The position numbers were made by a program, and so were the translations under genes. A DNA stretch of 64,000 bases, taken from positions 92,625,648-92,689,647 of the forward strand of contig CM024761.1 of NCBI GenBank assembly GCA_014218235.1, in the 5' to 3' direction. Below, in pieces: positions 42,359-51,223 of this stretch. Origin of the DNA: Colocasia esculenta. Lineage: Eukaryota > Streptophyta > Magnoliopsida > Alismatales > Araceae. The notes under the pieces were generated by a model. That model did no database searches. It saw only the letters and a program-made list of their open reading frames with translations, and had not been told where the DNA came from. The first letter of the stretch is position 1, and the number at the start of each line of letters is the position of its first letter.

Positions 42359-43632
42359 ATGAAAGAAGTGAGATTAAAGAAGAAATCAGATGGTGCGTCT
42401 GAGATCTTATCTTGGATTAATAAGAGCAAGAAACTTGATGAAAAGAAGATTACTGAGAAGGAGAAAGCCTCACAGCTCATGAAAGCTCTAGAGGAACAGG
42501 TTATCATCATCTTCATTTATGTTAGTCATCAGGAAATATGATGTATGTCTCATATTGCGTTCTGTCTCAGGATAATATCCATGATGAGAGTGAAGAGGAG
42601 GCAACATCTGAGCATATTGGAAATAATAGTCTCAACCATTTTCTCCTTATTGGTTATTATTTTTTTGTTCTCACAGATTCTCAGAATTTTAGTTTATTCA
42701 AATATCCATGATTAAGATTAAAGTTTTCTGTGCACAAGGATATTTGTTTGATTTTTGTTGTCCCCACAACTTTGCATTGTAATAGGGCATCTCGCTAGAG
42801 TTAAAATTCTTCATGGGCTTGATAAGGTACTAGAGGGTGGAGTTGTAGTTCTGACTCTCAAGGATCAGAACATACTTGTAGATGGTGATGTCAACGAAGG
42901 TAGCATATGTTTAGATATATGAATAAAATAATGTCATACCCCCACCCCCAGATGCTGACATCACGTCCCCACCGATTTCTTCTCTTTTACTAAGCAATAA
43001 CTGCTTGTGCAGATGTTGACATGCTTGAAAATGTGGAGATTGGAGAGCAGAAGCGTAGAGATGAAGCATACAAGGCTGCAAAGAGGAGAACTGGCGTATA
43101 TGATGACAAGTAAAAGAGTCTATTATTTAAGAGATGTTATTACTATGGTTTTTTTTCTGACGAAGTTCAACTTCTTTAATTCCAACCATAGGTTCAGTGA
43201 AGGGGCAGATTCTCAGAGGACGATCCTTCCACAGTATGATGAGCCAACTGAGGAGGAGGTTTGTCCTAATATTTATTTTTGAACATCTGCTAACGGGATT
43301 CTATATTTTTTTCTCATGCATATAATATTTTATAGGGGCTAACTTTGGATGAAAAAGGATGAATTGCTGGTGAGGCTGAGAAGAAACTAGAAGAGGTATA
43401 TTTTCCCTTTTTTCTACCTTAATTCCAACAAAAAGTTGCCTAGATATTGGTAACTTGGACTTCTTTCATTCATTCTGACAAGAAGTTCTACTATATTGTT
43501 TCCTTACGCAAGCCATCTTTTCATTCTTAGCTGCGCAGAAGAATGAAGGGTCATAGCATAACCAAGAATTTTGAAGATCTCACTTCTTCTGGAAAGTTCT
43601 CATCTGATTACTATACAGACAAAGAAAATTAG
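42359..43632 (+). pseudogene. DOT2: Captured fragment of a DOT2/SART-1 family (tri-snRNP) gene, seven exons with introns
   Basis: The family is a spliceosomal U4/U6.U5 tri-snRNP protein (SART-1; DOT2/MDF in Arabidopsis) acting in the nucleus. Exons, with GT/AG edges where visible: 42359-42499 (ILSWINKSKKLDEKK), about 42571-42618 (DNIHDESEEE), 42786-42899 (VVVLTLKDQNILVDGDVN), 43013-43109 (DMLENVEIGEQKRRDEA), 43192-43258 (ILPQYDEPTEEE), 43336-43395 (GEAEKKLEE) and 43531-43632 (FEDLTSSGKFSSDYYT, then TAG). Split codons join correctly across several introns (GA|T, AA|G). One stop, TGA at 43360-43362, fits CGA-to-TGA. The 3' edge of the second exon is unclear. Retained introns mean capture at DNA level, not via mRNA. 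The N-terminal and C-terminal parts of the parent protein are absent. Confidence 0.78.
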
Positions 43633-43940
43633 TCTTATTTCCCCAAAAAATGTTTAGTTGTGTAAGAATGATTGTTCTAAATTTTGTCTTGTGTGTAGTG
43701 AAGATTCTGAGTCTTGAGTTCTTATAAATTGGTCCTTCAAGATTCAGATGCAGTGCTTTCTACCAGCTGAGCTTAAAATGTTGATTCAAGCAGGCATTAT
43801 TTTATCCATTTTCCTCTATCTAGTTGTCCAACTAATACATTTTTTCATTTCAATTGTGCAATATTGCAGGGCTGTGCGTATTGCGTTGTTCTTCAGTAGA
43901 TTAGCTCATACAGTTCCTCCTGCTATCCTTTGGTACTGGG

Positions 43941-44868
43941 ATGGATGTTGGTGGAGTCATCAGCTCTACTATGGAGTCAGGGTGCTCGGCGGCATCCTAC
44001 AGTTATACACAATCGCCACCTCCACCGCAGCAGCCTACTGAGCTCCCTGACCACTATTGTAGTGCATTTATCAAACAACTAGACAGTTGGTTTGATCGGA
44101 CAGTTGTCCTAGCTCTTCATGCGATGGGGGTGGCATTTTCACATCCACCTCCACCTCCATCTACCGCAGGCTTCGGCCAGGTGAGTACATAATGTATTAG
44201 GTTTTACTTTTATTTCATAATGTTCAAAGTCCAAAAATTGAATTAATCTATCAACTTAGGAGGGTTTCACAAGTCCAAAAATTGAATTAATAGTTTGTTC
44301 ATGGTGCAAATAATTTCAGCACAATCAGACCTCCGGGTAGGATTTGGCGGCGATATTTAGATTTAAGTTTATGTCATTAATCTATCAGTGTTGAGGGAGT
44401 TTATACGAGGAATTAAATGTCTATTCATAGTGCAAACAATTTCAACATGGTCAAATAGTCAAATTGGATATGTGAGAATTGACGGAGTATAAATTAGACT
44501 CTCGGTTTGGATTTGGCGGGGGAATTTAGATTTAGTTTATAGTTTATAATTTATTAATCCTTGAGTTTGGGGGTTACATATGTCCAAAAATAGAATTAAG
44601 TGTCTGTTCATAGTATAGACAATTTCAACATGTGGAGAGAGTGAAACTGGACATGTGGGAGTTGATAGAGTCCAAATCGGACTCTCAGTTAGAATTTGGC
44701 AAGAGTATTTAGATTTAGGTTTATAGTTTGTTAATGTGATATGATCTCTTATTTCTTCTTCATATTCATATATGTCTAATAATTATTTTTTGCATGCAGG
44801 TCGTTAGAGAACAAGCTAGCAGCGATGTAGATGGCGACGACCTAAAGACTCATCTTGCAGATGATTAG
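43941..44868 (+). pseudogene. Two-exon C-terminal coding segment, possibly the CACTA transposase-associated ORF tail
   Basis: Exon 43941-44180 encodes a Gln/Pro-rich stretch (SPPPPQQPTELPDHY), then FIKQLDSWFDRTVVLALHAMG and a second Pro run. It ends at a strong donor (CAG/GTGAGT). The acceptor TGCATGCAG/G leads to exon 44800-44868 (VVREQASSDVDGDDLKTHLADD, stop). An acidic C-terminus just inside the right subterminal repeats is where CACTA elements end their transposase gene, but I do not recognise a definite family. The upstream sequence (43633-43940) is not clearly coding. Confidence 0.4.
44220..44740 (+). repeat. Three degenerate tandem copies (about 150-180 bp) in the intron
   Basis: Each copy carries GTCCAAAAATTGAATTAA-like, TTCATAGTGCAAACAATTTC-like and GGATTTGGCGG..ATTTAGATTT words. 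They lie within the 44181-44799 intron. Confidence 0.65.
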
Positions 44869-45075
44869 GAGTCTCATCATTTGAATTTTCCAATTTTATC
44901 TTCTTCATTATCTATGTAAACACTTTTGTGACTTGTTAGTAAATATATAGAAGATATTTGAATTAGTATGAAATGTTTAAATTTTACTTAATTATTTATG
45001 TGATCTTGTTATGTTTGAATGGTGATTGTGATATTTATTTTCTAGTTAATTGTTATCTGGAAATATATATCGGTG

Positions 45076-45084
<9 letters not shown>

Positions 45085-45113
<29 letters not shown>
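45085..45113. repeat. (AT)n microsatellite
   Basis: About 14 AT units after a short A run. Confidence 0.95.
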
Positions 45114-45119
<6 letters not shown>

Positions 45120-45146
45120 GTTTATTATAATATTTTTATTTATCTA

Positions 45147-45485
45147 GCGACAGAATAGCGACGGATAAGATAAATCCGTCGCTATTTTAACGAAGAGCAA
45201 AGCTAATCTGTCGCTCATTTAGCGACGGATTAGCGACGGAAAATTTGCTGTCGCTGGGAGCCTACATTAGCGACAGATTTTGCGACGATAATTTTCAGTC
45301 GCTAACCGGTCGCTATTTGTGATCGCGTGGCGATCGGCATCAGTCTTCGCTAATTTAGCGTCCAATATATAGCTGCAGCCTGATTCCGTCGCTATTTTGT
45401 CGTTAGGCTGTAAACTTTCTAGCGACGGAATAGCGACAGCATAGCGACAGAATTTGTCCGTCGCTAAACAGTGTTTTCCTTGTCG
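45147..45485 (+). repeat. TIR-1 right subterminal repeats and terminal inverted repeat
   Basis: More than fifteen TAGCGACGG/CCGTCGCTA-type words in both orientations. The final 28 bp (45458-45485) are the inverted repeat ending CTTGTCG. Confidence 0.85.
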
Positions 45486-46079
45486 CCCCCTTGCCGTCAA
45501 GTTCTTCAGGTTTTTCAAACCAAATGTTTTGATCTCTGTGTGATGATTTTTGATCTTCTAGTTGTCTGTTCATGCTGTAAATTTTATGGTTGGTCAAGTA
45601 CAGTCAGTAGATCATATCATAAGGATTTGTCAATTTTTCGAGCGTGATAGGGTAATTTCTGTAATCGAAAAATAAGCATGATCTGCCAGTGTTAATTATA
45701 AATAAATTGATTCGTTGCAAGTTAGGGTTTCAGAAATTTTCCATGTTTTTTATGATAACTGTTTTCAGGTATTAGAACTATTGGGTCCAAATGTGTTGCT
45801 ATGAACCTTGTTTACTTGAATAAATTACTAAATTAGCATGAAGTCTGTTAAAATTATAAAAAATTACTTTACTGTGCAAAAAATCTAAAAATTTAAGTAT
45901 GTGATGTATATCCTTTGTGAAGCCTATGATAAAAATTTCATGCTGTATTGACAATAGTAGGCACTGTTATTAGTTTAACGAGGGCAATTGACCATGTTAA
46001 GCATGTTAATTTTAATTATGTGAAATTCAGGGATTAACAACATGATTAGGATTATGTTATGATTTAATTATCATTGTGA

Positions 46080-46620
46080 AACAGAAATATTATGTTCTGT
46101 AAACTGAAGCATGTGTAATTATTTAAAAGTGCATGTAAATGTGTTAAACAATGCATATGAATTATGTAAAGAATGTGATAAAATGTGGTAATGTGTGATA
46201 TGTGCCGATATTGACACTGCTACCATAGAGGGTTGTGGAGCCGTACTATAGTAAAGTCCCTATGGGAAGGCTCAATGTGTTGTGATATCCTATGGGCATT
46301 AGGATGAAATCCTGGAGGTGGACAAGTACCACTGGTTAGGGTGGAGAGGGCTTCTCCCGGTTCTGCGCAGTTAACCAAGATTCGTCACTGTGTTGCCTAG
46401 GTGACGGGTATGTGTATGTGATGTGTGTCCTTCTTATGGTCGTTTGGACTATGTGTCACGAAAATTAAGTGTAAAAAGTGTAAATATGTGAATGTGAATA
46501 TGTGAATTGTGCAAATGTGAAATGTGAGCATGTGATAGTGTAATGTGAAGGTGTTAGTATGTGAAAAGATGCGAATTTGTAAAATTGTGATTTGTTTATA
46601 TTAAAACAACAAGCTAAATA
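46080..46620 (+). repeat. Degenerate TGTGAA-rich segment of the CHR-A LTR
   Basis: Repeated ATGTGAA, TGTGAAATG and TATGTGAT words flank a better conserved block (46200-46400). The equivalent part of the solo LTR (62300-62960) has the same character. Confidence 0.6.
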
Positions 46621-47323
46621 TGTGAATAAGTGTTATCATAGTATGTGAAAATGATTAGATATCATGCTAGGTGTGTTATTTACCTTGTACATATTTCCAT
46701 GTTCTAAATTTATAGAATTGCGCAATAATATGAATAGAGTTGAGCTATGAATCATGATATATGTTATGTGCAGAAAACATGTGTAGGTTGTTTATGGTTA
46801 ATTGTAAATTGTTATAAGCATGTACCATGTATTCTTCCTTATTGTTAAAAGATAGTTTGTGTATGTGATATGTGTAAGAGTGTATCTTTGGATTGCTTGC
46901 TGAGTCTTTTTAGAAGACTCACACTTGCTTTGGCGTACATGTGTCTCTGTTCTTGAGGAGGACATAGCTAGGAGCGACTCCGAGCATGAGGAGTAGCTCT
47001 ACTTGTGGACTTGCTACACATTTGCTTTTCTTTCATTACTATGTAAACAATGCGATTGTATATTTCATATGGATAATGTATTTCTTTTGGACATGTAATA
47101 AGGTGGACTTTATTATTTCTTTTATTGCTATATAGACTGTGGATTATGTGATGATGATGGAATGAGAATGAGAATATTTGTTTATTTTCGCTATACTCTT
47201 TTGATATTTATGTACATCTCAATCTATTGGATAGTGTTGGGTAAATGTCCCACTGTGACGACGCCCTTTGTACCGACGTGGATTGGTATAATCATACTGG
47301 TATAAAGAGGGTCGTTACAGAGA

Positions 47324-47337
47324 TTAGTATCAGATCC
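47324..47337 (+). other. CHR-A primer-binding site, degenerate
   Basis: TTAGTATCAGATCC, five bases after the LTR end, two changes from TTGGTATCAGAGCC (initiator tRNA-Met type). The changes fit mutational decay. Confidence 0.7.
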
Positions 47338-47504
47338 AAGGTTGAGATTGTACATGAATATACCATCATCTTCACAATATGCTAAGTCTTTATAGAGTTT
47401 GTCTATATATGTAGAAAATATCTAAAAATGAATGAAATATAGTTAAGAAAATGGTTAGGATTAAATAACTTAGATTCTAACTAGATTAATTTGTTTTACA
47501 GGCT

Positions 47505-48721
47505 ATGGCTACCCGTGGTAGGCGTGGTGCTCAGGCTCGAGATGACGAGCAGAGGCGTGAGGATAGTGGTGAGCAGCAGGCCCCAGCACCCTAGGGTCCT
47601 ACTATACTTCCTCCACCACCGCCTGTGGATTATGGTGTATTCATGCAAGGTCTGGTTCAGGTGATGCAGACCTAGGCACACACTCAGGCGGCACTGCAGG
47701 CTCAGCTGCAGGATCAGGTTAGAATTGTTAAGTAGGAGTAGCATGTTTTTATTAAATGTATGATTGCTATGTTGCTTACATTGCTTATTGTGTCAGGCTC
47801 AGGCTCCAGCTCCAGTTCCTCAGGAGCAAGGCCATGGTGGTCCTTCCATCATGGAGAGATTCAAGAGGATGGCTCCGCCCTCTTTTAAGGGGGAGAGTCA
47901 ACCACTTTTAGCGGAGAGCTGGATGCGGGAGGTAGAGAAAATCTTTCGAGCCATTAGGTGTGCCGAGGAGGATAAAGTTAGCTTGGCCACCTATATGTTG
48001 CAGGTACTTAATTTATATATGCATGTACTTGTGTTAAGATTAGGTTTTGTCTAGATTGGTGCTTATGAGTTGTGCTTTGCAGGAGAGAGCCGATGTGTGG
48101 TGGGCTTCCTTACTTCGCACCAGGTTCGAGGATGGCGCGATTGAGGTGTCTTGGGATGAGTTTACGAGGCTGTTTTGGGCCAAGTTCATCCCCGAGCATA
48201 TCCATGACAAGATGGAGCAGGAGTTCCTTTCGCTCACTTAAGGCTCCATGACGGTGTTGGAGTATGAGGCCAGGTTTTCCGATTTGTCCAAATATGCTCC
48301 TCATATAGTTTCTGATGAGTGCAGGAAGGTGAAGAAGTTTGTGATGGGGCTTAAGCCATCACTGAGGTCGAGACTTGTCATGTTTGACCACCATACACTA
48401 GATGAGGCTCTCAGCACGGCGTGCAGGCAGGAGAGCGAGATGGATCAGTATCTCGAGAGGAAGAAGGCATCACAGAAGAGATCCGTACCACCTTTCCAGT
48501 GGCAGGACAAGAAGAAGGCCGTCTACCAATCACCGCAGCGTCCAGCGGCGTCCAGTCAGCAGGCAGTTGCTCTGCGGTTCCCCGACGTCAGGCCTAGCAA
48601 CAAGAAGATGTGTCCTCACTATGGTAGAGCACATGGTGGCACCGAATGTTGGAAGCTAGCAGGAAAGTGTCTCAAGTGTGGCAGTATCGAGCACCAGATC
48701 CTAGATTGTTCTAGACTGTAG
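47505..48721 (+). pseudogene. CHR-A gag, interrupted by two 79-bp GT-AG intron-like segments
   Basis: Start ATG at 47505 (MATRGRRGAQARDD). Block 1 is 47505-47717 (71 codons, with two stops), block 2 is 47797-48003 (69 codons), and block 3 starts at 48083. The gaps 47718-47796 and 48004-48082 are each 79 bp, start GT, end CAG, are T-rich and contain stops. Removing them joins all blocks in phase 0. The second gap splits the conserved gag helix region exactly between LATYMLQ and ERADVWWASL. Downstream are FWAKFIPEHIHDKMEQEF, MTVLEYEARFSDL and a C-terminal zinc-knuckle-like CLKCGSIEHQILDC. Extra stops: TAA 48239-48241 (Gln expected) and TAG at 48719. An AG also precedes the ATG (TTTTACAG), allowing a leader intron. 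Confidence 0.75.
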
Positions 48722-51223
48722 TAGGGTGTTCAACGTGGAGCGCCAGCCCCAACAGCGGTAACAAAAGCAACGCCAGTGACAAGGAGACCAAGAAGGCCTC
48801 GAGCCCAAGCTCGAGTGTTTCCTTTAGCACGAGAGGATGCAGAGTAGGCGGCGAACGTCACGGAAGGTACGATTCTATTCATGGGTGTGCACGCTCGGGT
48901 TTTGTTTGATACGGGTGCCAAACACACACTCATTCATTTCTGAGCGATTTGCAAAGCAATTATCAGTAGAATATGGAGTAGAGGCTGAGGAGTTAGAGGT
49001 CCCTTTGTCTGTGCACACACCGGTAGGTACGGTATCGACTAGGAAGTGTTTTCCATCTTTACCTGCGTGCATTGAGGACCGAGGCTTATTTGGGTGCTTC
49101 TATTTGCTTAAGATGAAGGACTATGATGTAATTCTAGGTCTAGATTGACTTGAGGAGAACTATGTTTTGGTGGATTGTAGAGGGAAGAAGATTACTTTTC
49201 GTATTCCTGGTGAGGATGAGTTCTCGCATCCGTTGCCAAGGAACTTAGCGGGATGGTTTGTGATCTCCGCCATGAAGGTGATGTGGATGGTGAACAAGGG
49301 GTGTGACGCTTTTCTTGCCAACGTGGTCTTAGTGTCGAAAGCTGATCAGTCACCGACCCTTGAGGAGATTGAAGTAGTGCAAGAGTTTCTAGACGTGTTT
49401 TCTGATGATTTGTCTCGATTGCCACCGGTTAGAGAGATAGAGTTTACTATAGAGTTGCTTCTTGGCACCTCTCTTATCTCTAAGGCTCCATATCGGATGG
49501 CACTTGCGGAGTTAGTTGAGTTGAGGAAACAGTTGCAGGATTTGCTGGACAAGGGATTCATTCGCCCTAGTGTGTCACCTTAGGGCGCACCTGTATTATT
49601 CGTGAAGAAGAAGGATGGTTCCCTCAGGTTGTGCATTGATTACAGAAAGCTCAACCAGGTGACCATGAAGAACAGGTATCCCTTACCGCGGATTGATGAT
49701 CTGTTCGATCAACTGCAGAATGCATCGGTGTTCTCCAAGATTGATCTGCGGTCCGGCTATCACCAGTTGAAGATTAGGGGTGAAGATGTGTCCAAGATGG
49801 CCTTCAGGACTCGTTATGGACACTATGAGTTTTTGGTGCTTCCATTTAGTCTGACCAACGCCCCTACAACATTCATGGATCTCATGAATATGGTGTTTAG
49901 ACCATATTTGGATAGCTTTGTAGTGGTGTTCATTGATGATGTGTTAGTCTATTCTCCAGATGAGGCTACACACTGTGAGCATTTGAGGGTTGTTCTAGAG
50001 GTTCTCCGAGAGCACAAGCTGTATGTCAAGTTCAGCAAGTGAGATTTCTGGATGCGCGAGGTTCATTTCCTTAGGCATGTTATCTCAGGCGCTGGAGTTG
50101 CAGTTGATCCGGCAAAGGTCTAGGCTATGTTAGATTGGGAGATTCCTAGGACCCCATCGAAGATTCATAGTTTTCTTGGTTTAGCGGGCTATTATAGGTG
50201 ATTTATTGAAGGTTTTGCATCTATTGCCGCACTGTTGACTAAGCTAACCAGGAAGGGTGCGAAGTTTGTGTGGTCTGAGGATTGCGAGTGTAGTTTCCAG
50301 CAGTTGAAGGAGAGGCTTACATCTGCACCAGTGTTGATTTTGCCGAGTGGTGTAGAGGGTTTTGCTTTCTACTCAGAAGCATATCAGATAGGTCTTGGCT
50401 ATGTGTTAATGCAGCATGGCAGGGTAGTGGCATATGCTTCTTGCCAATTAAAGGAGCATGAGCGTAACTATCCGACCCATGATTTGGAGCTTGCGGCAGT
50501 GGTTCATGCACTAAAGATCTGGAGACACTATCTTTATGGTGTCTAGTTCGAGGTGTTCACTGACCACAAGAGTCTGAGGTATCACTTTTCTGAGAAGGAG
50601 TTGCACCTGCGACAGAGAAGATGGATTGAATTCCTTAATGACTACGACTTCGAGCTTCAGTATCATCCAGGAAAGGCGAATGTCATGGCAGATGCTCTCA
50701 GTAGGAAGAGATCGTTGCTTCAGCAGGATTGGAAGATGTTGGAGGATGAGGCATGTGCGATGACTGAGTTAGAGCCTTAATTGTGTCAGGCTTTCGTGGC
50801 TCAGTTGTCTATTCGGTCTACAATGTTGGATGAGGTGATCGAACAGTAGAAGGCTGATCCTAGGCTTCAGGAGATGGTAGGCAAGGCAGGCATTGCTCGA
50901 GATGTGGATGGTGTTATTAGATTTTAGCACAAAGTTTGTGTTCCTGATGTTGTGGATGTTCGTGAGCATGTTCTAGCAGAAGCTCATAGGTCGAGATTCT
51001 CTATTCATCCAGGCAACACCAAGATGTACTAAGATTTGAAGAGATCTTTCTGGTGGTCTGGCATGAAGAAGGATGTGGCTGACTTCGTATCTAGGTGTTT
51101 GGTATGCCAGCAAGTGAAGGCCGAGCGTCAGCGACCATCTGGCCTGATGCAGAAGATGGAGATACTAGTATGGAAGTGGGAAGCAATCACTATGGATTTT
51201 GTGACGGGTTTGCCTAGATCAAT
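48722..51223 (+). pseudogene. CHR-A protease, RT, RNase H and truncated integrase
   Basis: Protease VLFDTGA has its catalytic Asp at 48908 in the gag frame; a one-base shift follows, after which THSFISERFAKQL and YDVILGLD are in frame with pol. RT (49500-50100): KKKDGSLRLCIDYRKLNQ, FSKIDLRSGYHQ, and FIDDVLVYS at about 49929. RNase H (50250-50770): F.S.AYQIGLGYVLMQ, where a catalytic Asp appears replaced (SEAYQ instead of TDAS), and YHPGKANVMADALSR. Integrase: HHCC region at 50970-51120 and the first core Asp at 51195 (TMDFVTGLPRS), then interruption by CHR-B at 51224. At least nine in-frame stops, most explicable as CAG/CAA/CGA/TGG decay. Confidence 0.88.

Larger units (their letters stand above)
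40744..45485 (+). mobile_element. TIR-1: CACTA-like TIR transposon carrying host-gene fragments
   Basis: Terminal inverted repeats of 28 bp (26 of 28 matching) begin CGACAAG and end CTGTTTAGCGACGG. Dense subterminal TAGCGACGG/CCGTCGCTA repeats in both orientations follow at both ends, as in plant CACTA elements; the outermost bases do not preserve a perfect CACTA. No 3-bp target duplication is obvious. The flanks align with adjacent positions of the related solo LTR (about 61555), confirming an insertion. No complete transposase is present. The 4.7-kb interior holds a DOT2-like gene segment with introns and a second spliced-looking segment, so this resembles a Pack-TIR gene-capture element. 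Confidence 0.78.
40163..47319 (+). repeat. CHR-A 5' LTR, 5'-truncated and interrupted by TIR-1
   Basis: Segments 40163-40743 and 45486-47319. Homology to the solo LTR is clear from about 40290 (GAGAAAACC..., CGGCGAT..., then CTCGTGTCCTGGA near 40603 versus 61400) and from 46200 to the end (ATGAAATCCTGGAGGTGGAC and following). It ends GGTCGTTACA. The first 130 bp (40163-40290) do not match the solo LTR. Confidence 0.78.
40163..51223 (+). mobile_element. CHR-A: chromovirus-type Gypsy element, truncated at both ends
   Basis: An LTR lacking its first few hundred bases (40163-47319, split by TIR-1), a degenerate PBS, then gag, protease, RT, RNase H and the start of integrase in Gypsy order. The integrase is cut at 51223 by the CHR-B insertion, and its remainder and 3' LTR are not in the window. 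The LTR belongs to the same family as the solo LTR at 60556-63575, whose length suggests a full LTR of about 3 kb. Long LTRs and gag/RT sequence suggest the Tekay/Del lineage, but the diagnostic chromodomain is missing. Confidence 0.8.

Noticed and set aside
42359..43632. Intact host gene at the DOT2-like segment
   Set aside because: Only the middle of the protein is present, it has an in-frame stop, and it lies between transposon termini inside a retrotransposon LTR.
40742..45487. TIR-1 as a Mutator-like element or Helitron
   Set aside because: No 9-bp target duplication or long Mutator-type TIR is seen, and the paired 28-bp TIRs with dense subterminal repeats do not fit a Helitron. CACTA-like fits best, although the outermost CACTA is degenerate and no 3-bp duplication was found.
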